The translations under genes and the position numbers were made by a program. Shown in pieces: positions 38,567 to 47,162 of a DNA stretch of 64,000 nt (position 1 is its first letter; each line of letters starts with the position of its first letter). The notes beneath the pieces are model-generated. The model saw only the letters and a program-made list of their open reading frames with translations, was not told the DNA's origin and ran no database searches. Where the stretch lies: assembly GCF_030499515.1 (NCBI RefSeq), contig NZ_JASTWJ010000001.1:8474001-8538000 (forward strand), in the 5' to 3' direction. The stretch is from Streptomyces sp. DT2A-34 (GTDB taxonomy: Bacteria; Actinomycetota; Actinomycetes; Streptomycetales; Streptomycetaceae).

Positions 38567-40432
38567 TCACATGGCCGACGGATCCTGCGGCCCTCTCCCC
38601 GACAGCACCTCTCCATACGCCTGCATCAGATCCGGCAACCGAAGCGTCGACAGGTCGTCCCTCGTCAAGGCCCCCGGATAGGTCGTCAACCGCAGATCCC
38701 GGTACGCACAGCTCTTCTCGTACAGCGTCCGCAGGAACCGCCCGTTGCCCAACTCGTCGATCCACCCCTGGTCGACCACATGCCCGGCGATGGACCGCAG
38801 CTCGTCCAGTGCCTCCTCGTCCCACACGTCCCCGTTCTCCGCGGCGAGCACCTCGCCGATCGAGGTGAGTTCGAGGGGGCGGTAGGAGGGAAAGTCGACG
38901 CGGGTCGTGAAGCGCGACGACAGTCCCGGATTGGCGGCCAGCAGACGGTCCATGCCCTCCGGATAGCCGGCCAGGATCACCACCAGGTGGTCCCGGTTGT
39001 CCTCCGCCCGCTTCAGCAGCACCTGGAGGGCCTCGTCGCCGTAGGCGTCGCCCTTGCCGTAACCGGTGTTGGAGAGGGAGTACGCCTCGTCCACGAACAG
39101 GACACCGCCGAGCGCGGAGTCGATGAGCTCGTTGGCCTTCACGGCCGTCTGGCCCAGATACTCGCCGACCAGATCGGCTCGCTGGGCCTCCACGAGATGG
39201 TCGCCGCCGAGGAGTCCGAGGGCGTAGAAGACACGGCCCAGGATGCGGGCGACCGTGGTCTTGCCGGTGCCGGAGGGGCCGGAGAAGACGAAGTGCCGTT
39301 TGGGCGGCTGCACCGGCAGGCCCTGCCCGGTGCGCAGCCGGGCCATGTTCAACTGGGCGGACAGCGCCTTGACCTGGCGCTTGACGGGCTCCAGCCCCAC
39401 CATGCGCTCGAGCTCGGCGAGCGCCTCCTCGAGTAACCCGGGGTCGGTGGGCCCGGCGGGGATCGGCTGCCCCGGTACGGCCGTCTTCTCGCGCACCGCC
39501 GGATCGGCCACCGACGGCAGCGGAACGGCCGGCGGCAGGTCCGGGTCCGGCAGCCTCAGGTCCCGTCCCTCGATGCCGAAGAGCGGATCGAGCCCGTCGG
39601 GACCGTCGGCCACGTCCTGTCCGACCCCGGTGAGCGTGATCGCCGCGAGGTCGGCGGTCTCGTCGTAGCCGTCGCCCTCGGCGATCGCCGCGAGCCGGGC
39701 CGAGGTGTCCATGAAGGCGGGGTCGACGCGGTGCACGGCACGGTAGAGCGGGAGGGCGGCCGCGGACCGGCCCGTGCCCTCATGCGCCCGGGCCAGCCAG
39801 TACCGCAGCTCCTTGCGCTGCGGCTGCTCGCTGCGGCAGCGCATCAGCGCGGCCGACAACAGCGGCTCGGCCTGTCCGTACGTCTCCAGCCGTACCCGCG
39901 CCATACCGCCGAACAGGCCGGCCTCGATGCCGAGCATCGGGTCGTCGAGCAGCGGGTCGGTGTGCCGGACGAGCTGCTCCCAGTCCTTGACCAGGTAGGC
40001 GCGACACGCGTGCAGGAAGCGGACCTGGTGGTCGGTGTCCACGGGCGGCAGCCCGGCCAGCGCGCGGTCCAGCTCCGGGACGTGCCGGCCGTCCAGCCAG
40101 TGCGAGGCGTGGGCCAGCAGCAGGTCGCGCGGACTCTCCAGGACCGGCTGCACCCACCAGCCCAGCCAGTACCAGGAGTTGAGCGTCCGCCGATGCCGGG
40201 CGCGCTGTTCCCCGAAGCGCTCCCGGTGCCGGAACATCCGCAGCAGCGCGGTCGTCGTGTCGACGCGCAGCGCGTGCAGCCCCAGCCAGCCGTCGGCCAT
40301 CCCGGGATCGATCCGCACCGCGGTACGGAACTCCTCCTCCGCCTGCGGATACGCCCCCATCGTGTAGGCATCCACACCTCGCAGCCAAGCGAGGTCGGCC
40401 GGGGCCTCGGGGCCCTGCGTGCCGAAGTCCAT
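38567..40432 (-). CDS. TPR-AAA+ ATPase, EccA/CbbX type
   Basis: 621 residues. N-terminal about 290 residues are helical TPR-like repeats (LRGVDAYTMGAYPQAEEEF is typical), an acidic/Pro-rich linker, then a AAA+ domain: Walker A GPSGTGKTT at about 385-393, Walker B GGVLFVDEAY near 445, and a sensor/arginine-finger region LSSRFTTRVDF. This is the architecture of EccA ATPases of type VII secretion and of CbbX, but no ESX or Rubisco gene is nearby. ATG 40432 after TGGGGGGA; a TTG at 40447 is less likely. Confidence 0.9.
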   Translation of the reverse strand: MDFGTQGPEAPADLAWLRGVDAYTMGAYPQAEEEFRTAVRIDPGMADGWLGLHALRVDTTTALLRMFRHRERFGEQRARHRRTLNSWYWLGWWVQPVLESPRDLLLAHASHWLDGRHVPELDRALAGLPPVDTDHQVRFLHACRAYLVKDWEQLVRHTDPLLDDPMLGIEAGLFGGMARVRLETYGQAEPLLSAALMRCRSEQPQRKELRYWLARAHEGTGRSAAALPLYRAVHRVDPAFMDTSARLAAIAEGDGYDETADLAAITLTGVGQDVADGPDGLDPLFGIEGRDLRLPDPDLPPAVPLPSVADPAVREKTAVPGQPIPAGPTDPGLLEEALAELERMVGLEPVKRQVKALSAQLNMARLRTGQGLPVQPPKRHFVFSGPSGTGKTTVARILGRVFYALGLLGGDHLVEAQRADLVGEYLGQTAVKANELIDSALGGVLFVDEAYSLSNTGYGKGDAYGDEALQVLLKRAEDNRDHLVVILAGYPEGMDRLLAANPGLSSRFTTRVDFPSYRPLELTSIGEVLAAENGDVWDEEALDELRSIAGHVVDQGWIDELGNGRFLRTLYEKSCAYRDLRLTTYPGALTRDDLSTLRLPDLMQAYGEVLSGRGPQDPSAM

Positions 40433-40863
40433 CACGTCCCCCCACAAACCGTGCCCCCGTCGGTTGGCCGACAGCTCGCGCGTCGACCGCCTTGATCGAA
40501 CCGCCGTACCGCGGACCGGAGTTGCAACGGTGCGCAGAGCAGCCGTCCGTAGGGCGCACCGAGGGCATCGTACCTGCGAGGGTGTGGCCCGCCCCAGGGT
40601 GCCGCACGGGCCGTTTGGCGAGGTGGGAGCAGATCGGGCCCACCGCGCTCGGTGACCGAGGGTGAGCGAATCGCGCCTCTCGGCGCCCGCGACAAGGGGG
40701 TGAGGACAGAACGAAGCCCCCGATCACGGGGGAACAACCGGGGGCTTCGCGTGTGTGGGCGGCTTCGAATGGCCGCACATTCAGAACGTAAGTCCTGTAC
40801 GGGCCCCCGGTCAAGCCGAGTTGAAGCACTCCGAGAAGTTCTCCCGCAAGACCCTTCACAAGT
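40433..40863. other. Intergenic region upstream of the AAA gene
   Basis: 431 bp. It holds the terminator at 40712-40749 for the minus-strand kinase gene and, between about 40433 and 40700, the AAA gene promoter region without a clear -10/-35 pair. No gene seen. Confidence 0.5.
40712..40749 (-). terminator. Terminator of the kinase gene, with alternative pairing
   Basis: CGAAGCCCCCG (40712-40722) and CGGGGGCTTCG (40739-40749) form an 11-bp perfect stem. The inner CCCCCG can instead pair with a nearer CGGGGG at 40727-40732, so two exclusive hairpins are possible. On the minus strand it is followed by TTCTGT. Confidence 0.75.
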
Positions 40864-41418
40864 TCAGCACATTGCCGATGGCCCGTCACCGTGCGTGATG
40901 AACTGGTCCGGTCCAACGGTCCCGGCAGGCCCAGGAACCACCTCATATCCCTTGCCGCACTGCCGAACCAGAAGGTCGGCGAACGGCCGGGACGAGTCAT
41001 CGGCGAAGTGACTGCGCTCCGCCTTGACCCACCGGTCCCAGAACTCCCGCTGCTCCTCCCCGTCCCGCGACCGTCCCCGCGTCCACGACTCCTCGTGCGC
41101 CAGTTCCATCCACAGCAGCCGGGCGAGATACGGACGTAGTGCGCGGCGGCCGGCGCCGACGCCCTCGATGACGATCACCGGGGCGGGCGGCAGGGCGACG
41201 GGCGCTCCGAACTGGCGGGCCCGCCAGTCGTAGGGGGCGTAGTGGGCGGTCTCGCCGTGGGCGAGCGGTTCGATCACCTGGGTCAGCAGGCGCTCGGTCC
41301 ACTCGAACAGCTCGTCGTGGCTGGCGATGTCGTCGAGGTGCAGCACCGGGGCGTCGCCGAGCGCGCGGGCCAACTGCCCGGCGAACGTGGACTTTCCGGA
41401 GCCGGCGTGCCCGTCCAC
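40864..41418 (-). CDS. Uridine kinase-like P-loop protein, start unclear
   Basis: 184 codons from GTG 41418, reading VDGHAGSGKSTFAGQLA (Walker A). Later motifs LHLDDIASHDELFEW, YDWRARQFG and VIEGVGAGRR fit the uridine kinase/phosphoribulokinase-like family seen in Streptomyces. A proper protein needs the strand before the P-loop: upstream in frame the codons read LHRLPPSCGPVRLVG, as in homologues, but no ATG, GTG or TTG exists before an in-frame TAG near 41533. Either an unusual start or a lost start codon. Likely phosphorylates a nucleoside or similar small molecule. Confidence 0.75.
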   Translation of the reverse strand: MDGHAGSGKSTFAGQLARALGDAPVLHLDDIASHDELFEWTERLLTQVIEPLAHGETAHYAPYDWRARQFGAPVALPPAPVIVIEGVGAGRRALRPYLARLLWMELAHEESWTRGRSRDGEEQREFWDRWVKAERSHFADDSSRPFADLLVRQCGKGYEVVPGPAGTVGPDQFITHGDGPSAMC

Positions 41419-41726
41419 GCCGACGAGGCGGACCGGGCCGCAGGACGGGGGGAGGCGGTGGAGCCGCGTGGCGAGGTCTTGAATCGTTTTTCCCGAGGGT
41501 GGCAGAGGGTGGGCATATTTCGTTGGAACATTCTAGTAGTGGGTGAAAGCGGGTGGCGGGGCGCGATGAGAAAAGGTGTCGCTTTGAACTAGCTGTCGAA
41601 GGTCCGCAATGCCACCGAAAAACTCCGGCCGTCACGGCGAAATGTGCGTTCCGGTTGAGTCCCCTGCTGAGTAAGGTGCCTGGTGCGCGACTGTGAGGCG
41701 CCGTAACGGGGGATGGGCTGGGACAG
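41419..41726. other. Intergenic, AT-richer divergent region
   Basis: About 308 bp between the kinase (-) and the next gene (+). It is clearly AT-richer than its surroundings around 41490-41680. The minus-strand part to about 41530 may encode the missing N-terminus of the kinase. A possible promoter TTGAAC near 41583 reads toward the plus-strand gene. Nothing else recognised. Confidence 0.4.
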
Positions 41727-42681
41727 ATGGCCGCGGGGTTATTCGAAGGGCAGTATGTGTGGCATCCGGCGGCCGACGACCGCTTGCTCGCGAGCGTGTG
41801 CGTCGATGTCCGCGCCGGCCGTTATCTGAGCGCCCGCGACGCGCTGGCCGAAACCCACGGCGACTTCGCCCTGCGCGCCCACCGCTCTCTCGTCCTCGCC
41901 TCCGAGGCCGCCGACTCCGACCTCGTCGAGCGCTGGCTGGCCGAGGAGCCCGGCCCCGAGGCGGCGCTGCTGTGGGCACGGGTGGCCGTGCTGCGGGCGC
42001 TGCGCGCGGCCGACGCGCGTGACAGCCGGGCCGAGGCGCTGGAGCGGATAGCGCTGGCCGCGTGCGAGCGGGCCGCGGCGGCGGACCCCGCCGACCCCAC
42101 GCCCTGGGTGGCCAAGCTGGCGATGGCCCGGATGCACCGGCTGCGCGACCAGGCGCCGCGCGGTCTGCTCACCGCGCCGCCCGGGCCATGGCGGCTGTTC
42201 GCGCACGTCCTTTCCCTCGACCCCTGGCACCGCGAGGCCCACCACCGCTTCCTGGCCTGCTTCTTCGCCCGGCACGGCGGCTCCGTGACCGCCGCCTGGG
42301 ACGTCGCCGCCTTCCTCGGTCAGCGGGCGCCCGACGACTCGCCGCTGCGCCTGCTCCCGCTGGTCGCCCTGGTGGCGAGCTACGACCCGAACCCAACTGC
42401 TCGCCGACCGCGTCTGGGAGCAGCCGCAGTGGCGCTCCACAGCCCTGGCGATCCAGCGGGACTGGCTGCCCACGGTGGCCGAATACCGCTTCACCCCGGT
42501 CCTCGACCTGGCCTACCTCGCACACGCCCTGGTCATGGCCCGGCGCGAGGAGGAGGCACGCGCCGTCTTCGCGGCGATGGGGCCGTACGCCTCCCGGATG
42601 CCCTGGTCCGTCTTCGGCGACCCGGCCGAGCAGCTCTCCCGGGCGCGCCGCGCCTGCGGACTGCCCGTGCCGGGCGCCTGA
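41727..42681 (+). pseudogene. TPR-like hypothetical protein, frameshifted
   Basis: ATG 41727 opens a helical, Ala-rich protein (LFEGQYVWHPAADDRLL, then repeated helical pairs like ARAAVLRALRAADARDSR). Near 42395 the frame breaks (after ASYDPNP); homology-like sequence goes on in the next frame as LLADRVWEQPQWRSTALAIQ to the stop at 42679. Deleting one base in AACCCAAC (42390-42396) restores a 317-residue protein. Probably a conserved streptomycete protein of unknown function hit by a one-base insertion, real or technical. The permease follows 37 bp downstream. Confidence 0.7.
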
Positions 42682-42718
42682 CGTACCGCAACCCCCCACC
42701 GAGAGAAAGGTCCGACCC

Positions 42719-44260
42719 GTGTCAGAACGGATATCGCCTCCGCGTGCCAAAGCGCGCGGGGGAGCGGTTCCGATCGCGCTCGACGACGATGCGACCCTGC
42801 ATGCGATGGGTTATCCGAGAAAACTCACGCGGCGCTTTCAGGCATTCGACAATTTCGCCATCTCATTCACCATCATCAACATCATCTCGGGTATCTTCTC
42901 GGGCTTCGGATTCGGTCTGAACGCGGGCGGCCCGAGCGTTCTCGTCTTCGGCTGGATCGGCGTCTCCGTCATGGTGCTCTTCGTGGGAGCAGCGATGGCG
43001 GAAGTCGCCTCGGCCTATCCGACGAGCGGCGCGCTGTATTTCTCCGCCGGAAAGCTCGCCAAACGGCACAAGGGCGCGTGGTCCTGGTACACGGGCTGGC
43101 TGAACTTCGTGGGCCAGGTCGGCGGCACGGCCGCCACCGGGTACGCCGCCGCCACCTTCCTCCAGGCCTTCATCGCCCTGCAGTGGCCCTCGTACGAGCC
43201 GACGCCGCACCGGACGGTGCTGATCACGGCCCTGATCATCGTGCTCCAGGGGCTCGCCAACACCTACACCGTGCACCTGGTGGCCGTACTGAACCGGATC
43301 TCCGTGTGGTGGCTGCTGAGCGGACTCGTGGTTATCGTGAGCGCCCTGATCGTCATGCCCGAACATCATCAGTCGGCCTCGTTCGTCACGCATTTCGCGA
43401 ACAACACCGGTTTCACGAGCGCGCTTTACGGCGGGATGCTCGGTCTGCTGGTCACCAGCTGGACCTTCACCGGCTTCGACGGCAGCTTCCACATGTCCGA
43501 GGAAACGGTCCGGGCGACGGTCAACGCGCCGAAGGGGATCACGCGGGCGATCGGATACTCGGCGATCGCGGGACTGCTGCTGATGCTCGCATTGGTCTAC
43601 AGCATTCGTGACTACGACCGTGTGGCGAGCGCCGACGCGCCTCCCGTGCAGATCCTGATCGACGGGCTCGGCCTGGGGACCGCCAAGGTGGTGCTGCTGA
43701 TCGTCATCGGCGCCATGCTCTTCTGCGGGCTCGCCAACCTCACCAGCAACACCCGGCAGATCTTCGCCTTCTCCCGGGACGGCGCGATGCCCGGCTCCCG
43801 CTGGTGGCACTCGGTCTCGCCGCGCACCCGCACGCCCGTCAAGGCGGTGTGGCTGGCGGTGGCCTGCTCGCTGGCGCTCGTGCTGCCCGGCTGGTGGTCG
43901 CACACGGCGTTCACCGCCATCGTCAGCGTCAACGTCGTCGGACTCTTCCTCGCGTACGCCGTGCCGATCCTGCTCCGGCTGCGACTGGGCGACGAGTTCC
44001 AGCCAGGGCCCTGGCACCTGGGCCGGTGGGGACGGCCGGTCGGGGTCGTCGCGGTGACCTGGATCCTGTTCAGCAGCGTCCTGTTCATGCTGCCGCAGGC
44101 CTCGCCGGTGACCGCCCACTCCTTCAACTACGCGCCGATCGCGCTGGGCGTGGTCCTGGCCGTGGCCACGGTGTGGTGGTTCGCCGCCGCTCGCCGCCGC
44201 TTCCACGGCCCGGTCAGTTACGGACGCCCCGACGAGGTCGCGGCCATGGACCTCGTCTGA
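42719..44260 (+). CDS. APC-family amino acid permease (ACT/GABA permease type)
   Basis: 513 residues, about 12 membrane segments. N-terminal YPRKLTRRFQAFDNFAISF and then INIISGIFSGFGFG (TM1) are typical of the amino acid/choline transporter group that includes GABA and choline permeases. GTG 42719 after GAGAGAAAGG. Substrate probably an amine or amino acid; not decided by sequence. A hairpin at 44295 follows. Confidence 0.9.
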   Translation: MSERISPPRAKARGGAVPIALDDDATLHAMGYPRKLTRRFQAFDNFAISFTIINIISGIFSGFGFGLNAGGPSVLVFGWIGVSVMVLFVGAAMAEVASAYPTSGALYFSAGKLAKRHKGAWSWYTGWLNFVGQVGGTAATGYAAATFLQAFIALQWPSYEPTPHRTVLITALIIVLQGLANTYTVHLVAVLNRISVWWLLSGLVVIVSALIVMPEHHQSASFVTHFANNTGFTSALYGGMLGLLVTSWTFTGFDGSFHMSEETVRATVNAPKGITRAIGYSAIAGLLLMLALVYSIRDYDRVASADAPPVQILIDGLGLGTAKVVLLIVIGAMLFCGLANLTSNTRQIFAFSRDGAMPGSRWWHSVSPRTRTPVKAVWLAVACSLALVLPGWWSHTAFTAIVSVNVVGLFLAYAVPILLRLRLGDEFQPGPWHLGRWGRPVGVVAVTWILFSSVLFMLPQASPVTAHSFNYAPIALGVVLAVATVWWFAAARRRFHGPVSYGRPDEVAAMDLV

Positions 44261-44294
44261 CAACCCGTCACCGATAGAGGCAGGTCACGGTCTC

Positions 44295-44322
44295 GGCGTA
44301 CGTCGCCACGGCGGCGTACGCC
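44295..44322 (+). terminator. Hairpin after the APC permease
   Basis: GGCGTACG (44295-44302) pairs with CGTACGCC (44315-44322), 35 bp after the stop. Confidence 0.55.
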
Positions 44323-44465
44323 CCGGGGCCTGCCAGCGGTCGACACCAATATTCGTAGACGCGCCAGGAACCGAAGTGCTGGTGGACGCTGCCGCCTGCG
44401 GCCATAGTTGGCGGACAGCCGTGCACTGGACCCGCCCGACTCGGACACCTGGGGGTCTTCCGCCC

Positions 44466-45836
44466 ATGAGCAGAGCCGAACAGCCGTCCCGCAGAACCGT
44501 CCTGGCCGCCGCGGTCGCCGCAGCCGTCGCCGGCGGTGGCAGTTCAGGTCCGGCGGCCGCCGCCGACACCACCGCCGATGGCGCGGAACCGGCGCAGGCC
44601 CCGGCCCGCACCGTCGACTACCGCGCCTGGACGACGTACACCGACTGGCGCGGCGGCGGCGCCGCGGGCACGCGCGCCGTCGCGGGCGCCCGCCCCGGCA
44701 TCGTGATCGCCACCCCCGTCGGCACCACCGACTACACGGACCCGCACACCGGCAGGAGCGCCCGCTGGGAGTACGCGACCTGGACCTCCCCCGTCCACCG
44801 GCTCTCCGTCCCCTCGACCGAGGCGATCGCCTCCTGGAACGCGCACACCCCGGCGGGCACCTGGCTCCAGATCGAACTCCGGGGGACGTACTCCGACGGC
44901 GCGGCCACCCCCTGGTACGTGCTGGGCCGCTGGGCCGCCGGTGACCAGGACATCCGGCGGACCTCGGTCGACGACCAGGGCGACGGCAGGAGCAGCGTCT
45001 GGACGGACACGCTCGCCATCGACGACCCGGCCACCGGGCTGCGCCTCACCTCGTACCGGCTGCGGCTGACCCTCTACCGCAAGCCCGGCACGAAGCTCAC
45101 CCCCACCGTCTGGCGGGTCGGCGCGATGGGCTCCGACGTCCCCGACCGCTTCACCGTCCCGGCCTCCGCCCCCGGCCTCGCCCACGAGCTGATCGTCCCG
45201 CGCTACTCGCAGGAGACCCACGTGGGCCAGTACCCGGAGTACGACAACGGTGGCGAGGCCTGGTGCAGCCCCACCTCCTCGCAGATGATCATCGAGTACT
45301 GGGGCGGGCGCCTCACCCCGGAGCAGCTGGCCTGGGTCGACCCGGCGTACGCCGACCCGCAGGTCTGCCACGCGGCCCGGTACACCTTTGACCACCAGTA
45401 CGACGGCTGCGGAAACTGGCCGTTCAACGCCGCCTACGCGGCCACCTTCAAGGGCCTCCAGGGCGTGGTCACTCGGCTCGGCTCGCTCACCGACCTGGCG
45501 ACGCTGATCGCGGCCGGCATCCCGGCCATAACGTCCCAGTCCTTCCTGGCGGGGGAGCTGACCGGGGCGGGGTACGGCACCGCCGGGCATCTGATGACCG
45601 TCATCGGCTTCACCGCCGAGGGCGACGTGATCGCCAACGACCCGAACTCACCGAGCAACGAGGCGGTGCGGCGCGTCTACAAGCGGCGCGAATGGGAGAA
45701 CATCTGGCTGCGGACCAAGCGGTACGACGCCAGCGGCAAGGTGGTCTCCGGCACGGGTGGCGTCTGTTACCTCTACTTCCCGGCGACTCCGACGCCGCGC
45801 CAGCGCGCCGCGCTCGCCGCGGTGGGCGTGCGCTGA
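44466..45836 (+). CDS. Tat-exported C39-like peptidase-fold protein
   Basis: 456 residues. Twin-arginine signal (SRRTVLAAAV, hydrophobic Ala-rich stretch, cleavage near AAA at about residue 34). A beta-rich N-terminal part (50-240), then a papain-like C39_2 domain: Cys267 in EAWCSPTSSQM, His375 in TAGHLMTVIGF and Asn/Asp in IANDPNSP form the expected catalytic set. Secreted; could be a peptidase or a cell-wall-acting hydrolase. ATG 44466. A terminator follows at 45852. Confidence 0.88.
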   Translation: MSRAEQPSRRTVLAAAVAAAVAGGGSSGPAAAADTTADGAEPAQAPARTVDYRAWTTYTDWRGGGAAGTRAVAGARPGIVIATPVGTTDYTDPHTGRSARWEYATWTSPVHRLSVPSTEAIASWNAHTPAGTWLQIELRGTYSDGAATPWYVLGRWAAGDQDIRRTSVDDQGDGRSSVWTDTLAIDDPATGLRLTSYRLRLTLYRKPGTKLTPTVWRVGAMGSDVPDRFTVPASAPGLAHELIVPRYSQETHVGQYPEYDNGGEAWCSPTSSQMIIEYWGGRLTPEQLAWVDPAYADPQVCHAARYTFDHQYDGCGNWPFNAAYAATFKGLQGVVTRLGSLTDLATLIAAGIPAITSQSFLAGELTGAGYGTAGHLMTVIGFTAEGDVIANDPNSPSNEAVRRVYKRREWENIWLRTKRYDASGKVVSGTGGVCYLYFPATPTPRQRAALAAVGVR

Positions 45837-45851
45837 GCGGCCGCCCGCACG

Positions 45852-45875
45852 GGCCCCGGGATACCGGGGCCTTTG
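45852..45875 (+). terminator. Terminator after the C39-like gene
   Basis: GGCCCCGG (45852-45859), GATA loop, CCGGGGCC (45864-45871), then TTTGT. Confidence 0.8.
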
Positions 45876-45929
45876 TGCTGTGAGCAACCTCTCTGCCGCA
45901 AAAGCCGTTCCCGATGGCAAGGTGGGCAT

Positions 45930-46070
45930 ATGACCGCGCACTCAGCCACCGCCCCCCGCGTCCGCACCGGCGGCCCCCAGGGAGACGGCCCGAAGGTCGT
46001 CGAGCACGTCATGGGCTGGATCCTCGTGGTGGTCGTCGCGATGCTGGTCACCCAGCTCGGGCTGCTGTGA
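45930..46070 (+). CDS. SCO1431-family small membrane protein
   Basis: 46 residues: a polar N-terminus (MTAHSATAPRVRTGGPQG), then VVEHVMGWILVVVVAMLVTQ, one membrane helix ending GLL. It matches the conserved streptomycete family named after SCO1431. ATG 45930 with AAGGTGG 5 nt upstream. Function unknown; its constant position in Streptomyces helps fix the synteny of this window. Confidence 0.85.
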   Translation: MTAHSATAPRVRTGGPQGDGPKVVEHVMGWILVVVVAMLVTQLGLL

Positions 46071-46116
46071 CCTGACGCACACCGGGCGCTTTGATCGGAC
46101 ATATATCGACCCCGGT

Positions 46117-46131
46117 GTGGAGCGGCTCCAC
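46117..46131. promoter_or_regulatory. 15-bp palindrome upstream of the TetR gene
   Basis: GTGGAGC-G-GCTCCAC is a perfect dyad about 90 bp before the TetR start; its 1-nt centre rules out a terminator. Candidate autoregulatory operator. Confidence 0.4.
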
Positions 46132-46218
46132 CAAAGTCGATCAGACTCGAACGGCCAGCTGGTGTACGTCTGCCATACTGCCGATGTCCCGCCGCCCGTC
46201 GGAAATCCAGGGTCTAAA

Positions 46219-46878
46219 TTGAATATTAGTCAACAGCGTGACGCGGCCCGTCCCCGGGCCCGCGGCACCGAGCGCTCGGTGGCGCGCCGTGCCGAACTCA
46301 TCGCCATCGGGCGGAAGTTGTTCGCCGACACGTCGTACGACGCGCTCTCCATGGACGACATCGCGCGGCAGGCCCGTGTCGCCAAGGGGCTCATCTACTA
46401 CTACTTCCAGTCCAAGCGCGGGTACTACCTGGCGATCATCCAGGACTCCGTCGCCGATCTGGTCACCTTCGCCGCGAGCGGGCTCGAACTCCAGCCGGTG
46501 GACCGGGTCCACCGCACCATCGACAGCTACCTGCGCTACGCCGAGCACAACCAGTCCGCCTACCGCACCATCGTCAGCGGCGGCGTCGGCTTCGACACCG
46601 AGGTGCACGCCATCCGGGACGGTGTGCGTGAGGCGATCGTGGCGACCCTCGCCGAGGGGGCGTACGGCCGCACCGACATCGCCCCGCTCGCCCGCATGGG
46701 CCTGCTCGCCTGGGTGTGCAGCGTCGAGGGTGCCACCCTGGACTGGATAGACCGCCCCGAGTTGAACCGCGACACCATGCGCGAGCTGCTGGTGAAGACG
46801 CTGGGCGGCGCCATGCGCGCCATCGAGGAGATGGACCCCTCCTACCCGGCCCCGCGGCCCGCGCGCCGGGAGGGCTGA
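46219..46878 (+). CDS. TetR-family transcriptional regulator
   Basis: 219 residues. HTH at about 18-65 (ARRAELIAIGRKLFADTSY, MDDIARQARVAKGLIYYYF), then an effector-binding domain of helices typical of lipid or acyl-CoA responsive TetR proteins. Start chosen at TTG 46219 (LNISQQRDAARPRARG), which has AGGG upstream; the frame is open to 46117. The acyl-CoA dehydrogenase starts 284 bp downstream, so fatty acid or amino acid degradation control is plausible. Confidence 0.85.
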   Translation: MNISQQRDAARPRARGTERSVARRAELIAIGRKLFADTSYDALSMDDIARQARVAKGLIYYYFQSKRGYYLAIIQDSVADLVTFAASGLELQPVDRVHRTIDSYLRYAEHNQSAYRTIVSGGVGFDTEVHAIRDGVREAIVATLAEGAYGRTDIAPLARMGLLAWVCSVEGATLDWIDRPELNRDTMRELLVKTLGGAMRAIEEMDPSYPAPRPARREG

Positions 46879-46922
46879 CGCGGCGAGGGGCGGAGGCTCG
46901 TGGTGCCCCGCCCCGGGGGGTT

Positions 46923-46954
46923 TCGACTGGACCGCCTGTCGGTGGTTCAGACCA
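46923..46954 (+). promoter_or_regulatory. Chitinase-promoter-like double box in the TetR-ACAD gap
   Basis: TGGTTCAGACCA (46943-46954) matches the chitinase direct-repeat word TGGTCCAGACCA at 11 of 12 positions. A weaker TCGACTGGACCG (46923-46934) lies 20 bp upstream. No chitinase is near; the acyl-CoA dehydrogenase start is about 210 bp away. See finding on ghost chitinase operators. Confidence 0.4.
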
Positions 46955-47162
46955 ATTCGGAAGGGTGTAAAGTTTCCTGGAGTAAGCGGTCGTTAACTAG
47001 TGACTCGATGTCCCCGATCGGGCATACTCACCGCAGAGCCGCTGGTCAGCAGCTTCCGCGACCCGGAGGCGGAGCACCGGCCGGCATCCGAGACACCAGG
47101 CGGAGCCGCCCCACCCAAGGCGTGCGACCGCCGACTTTCCCGAAAGGGAGGAGAGCGTCGCC

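Noticed and set aside
38567..40432. AAA+ ATPase as part of a type VII secretion locus
   Set aside because: Domain layout fits EccA, but no EccB-E, ESX substrate or MycP gene lies nearby, so only the fold is claimed.
40433..40863. Search for a tRNA gene in the hairpin-rich gap
   Set aside because: No cloverleaf, anticodon arm or TTCGAATC-type T arm could be assembled; the structure is a terminator.
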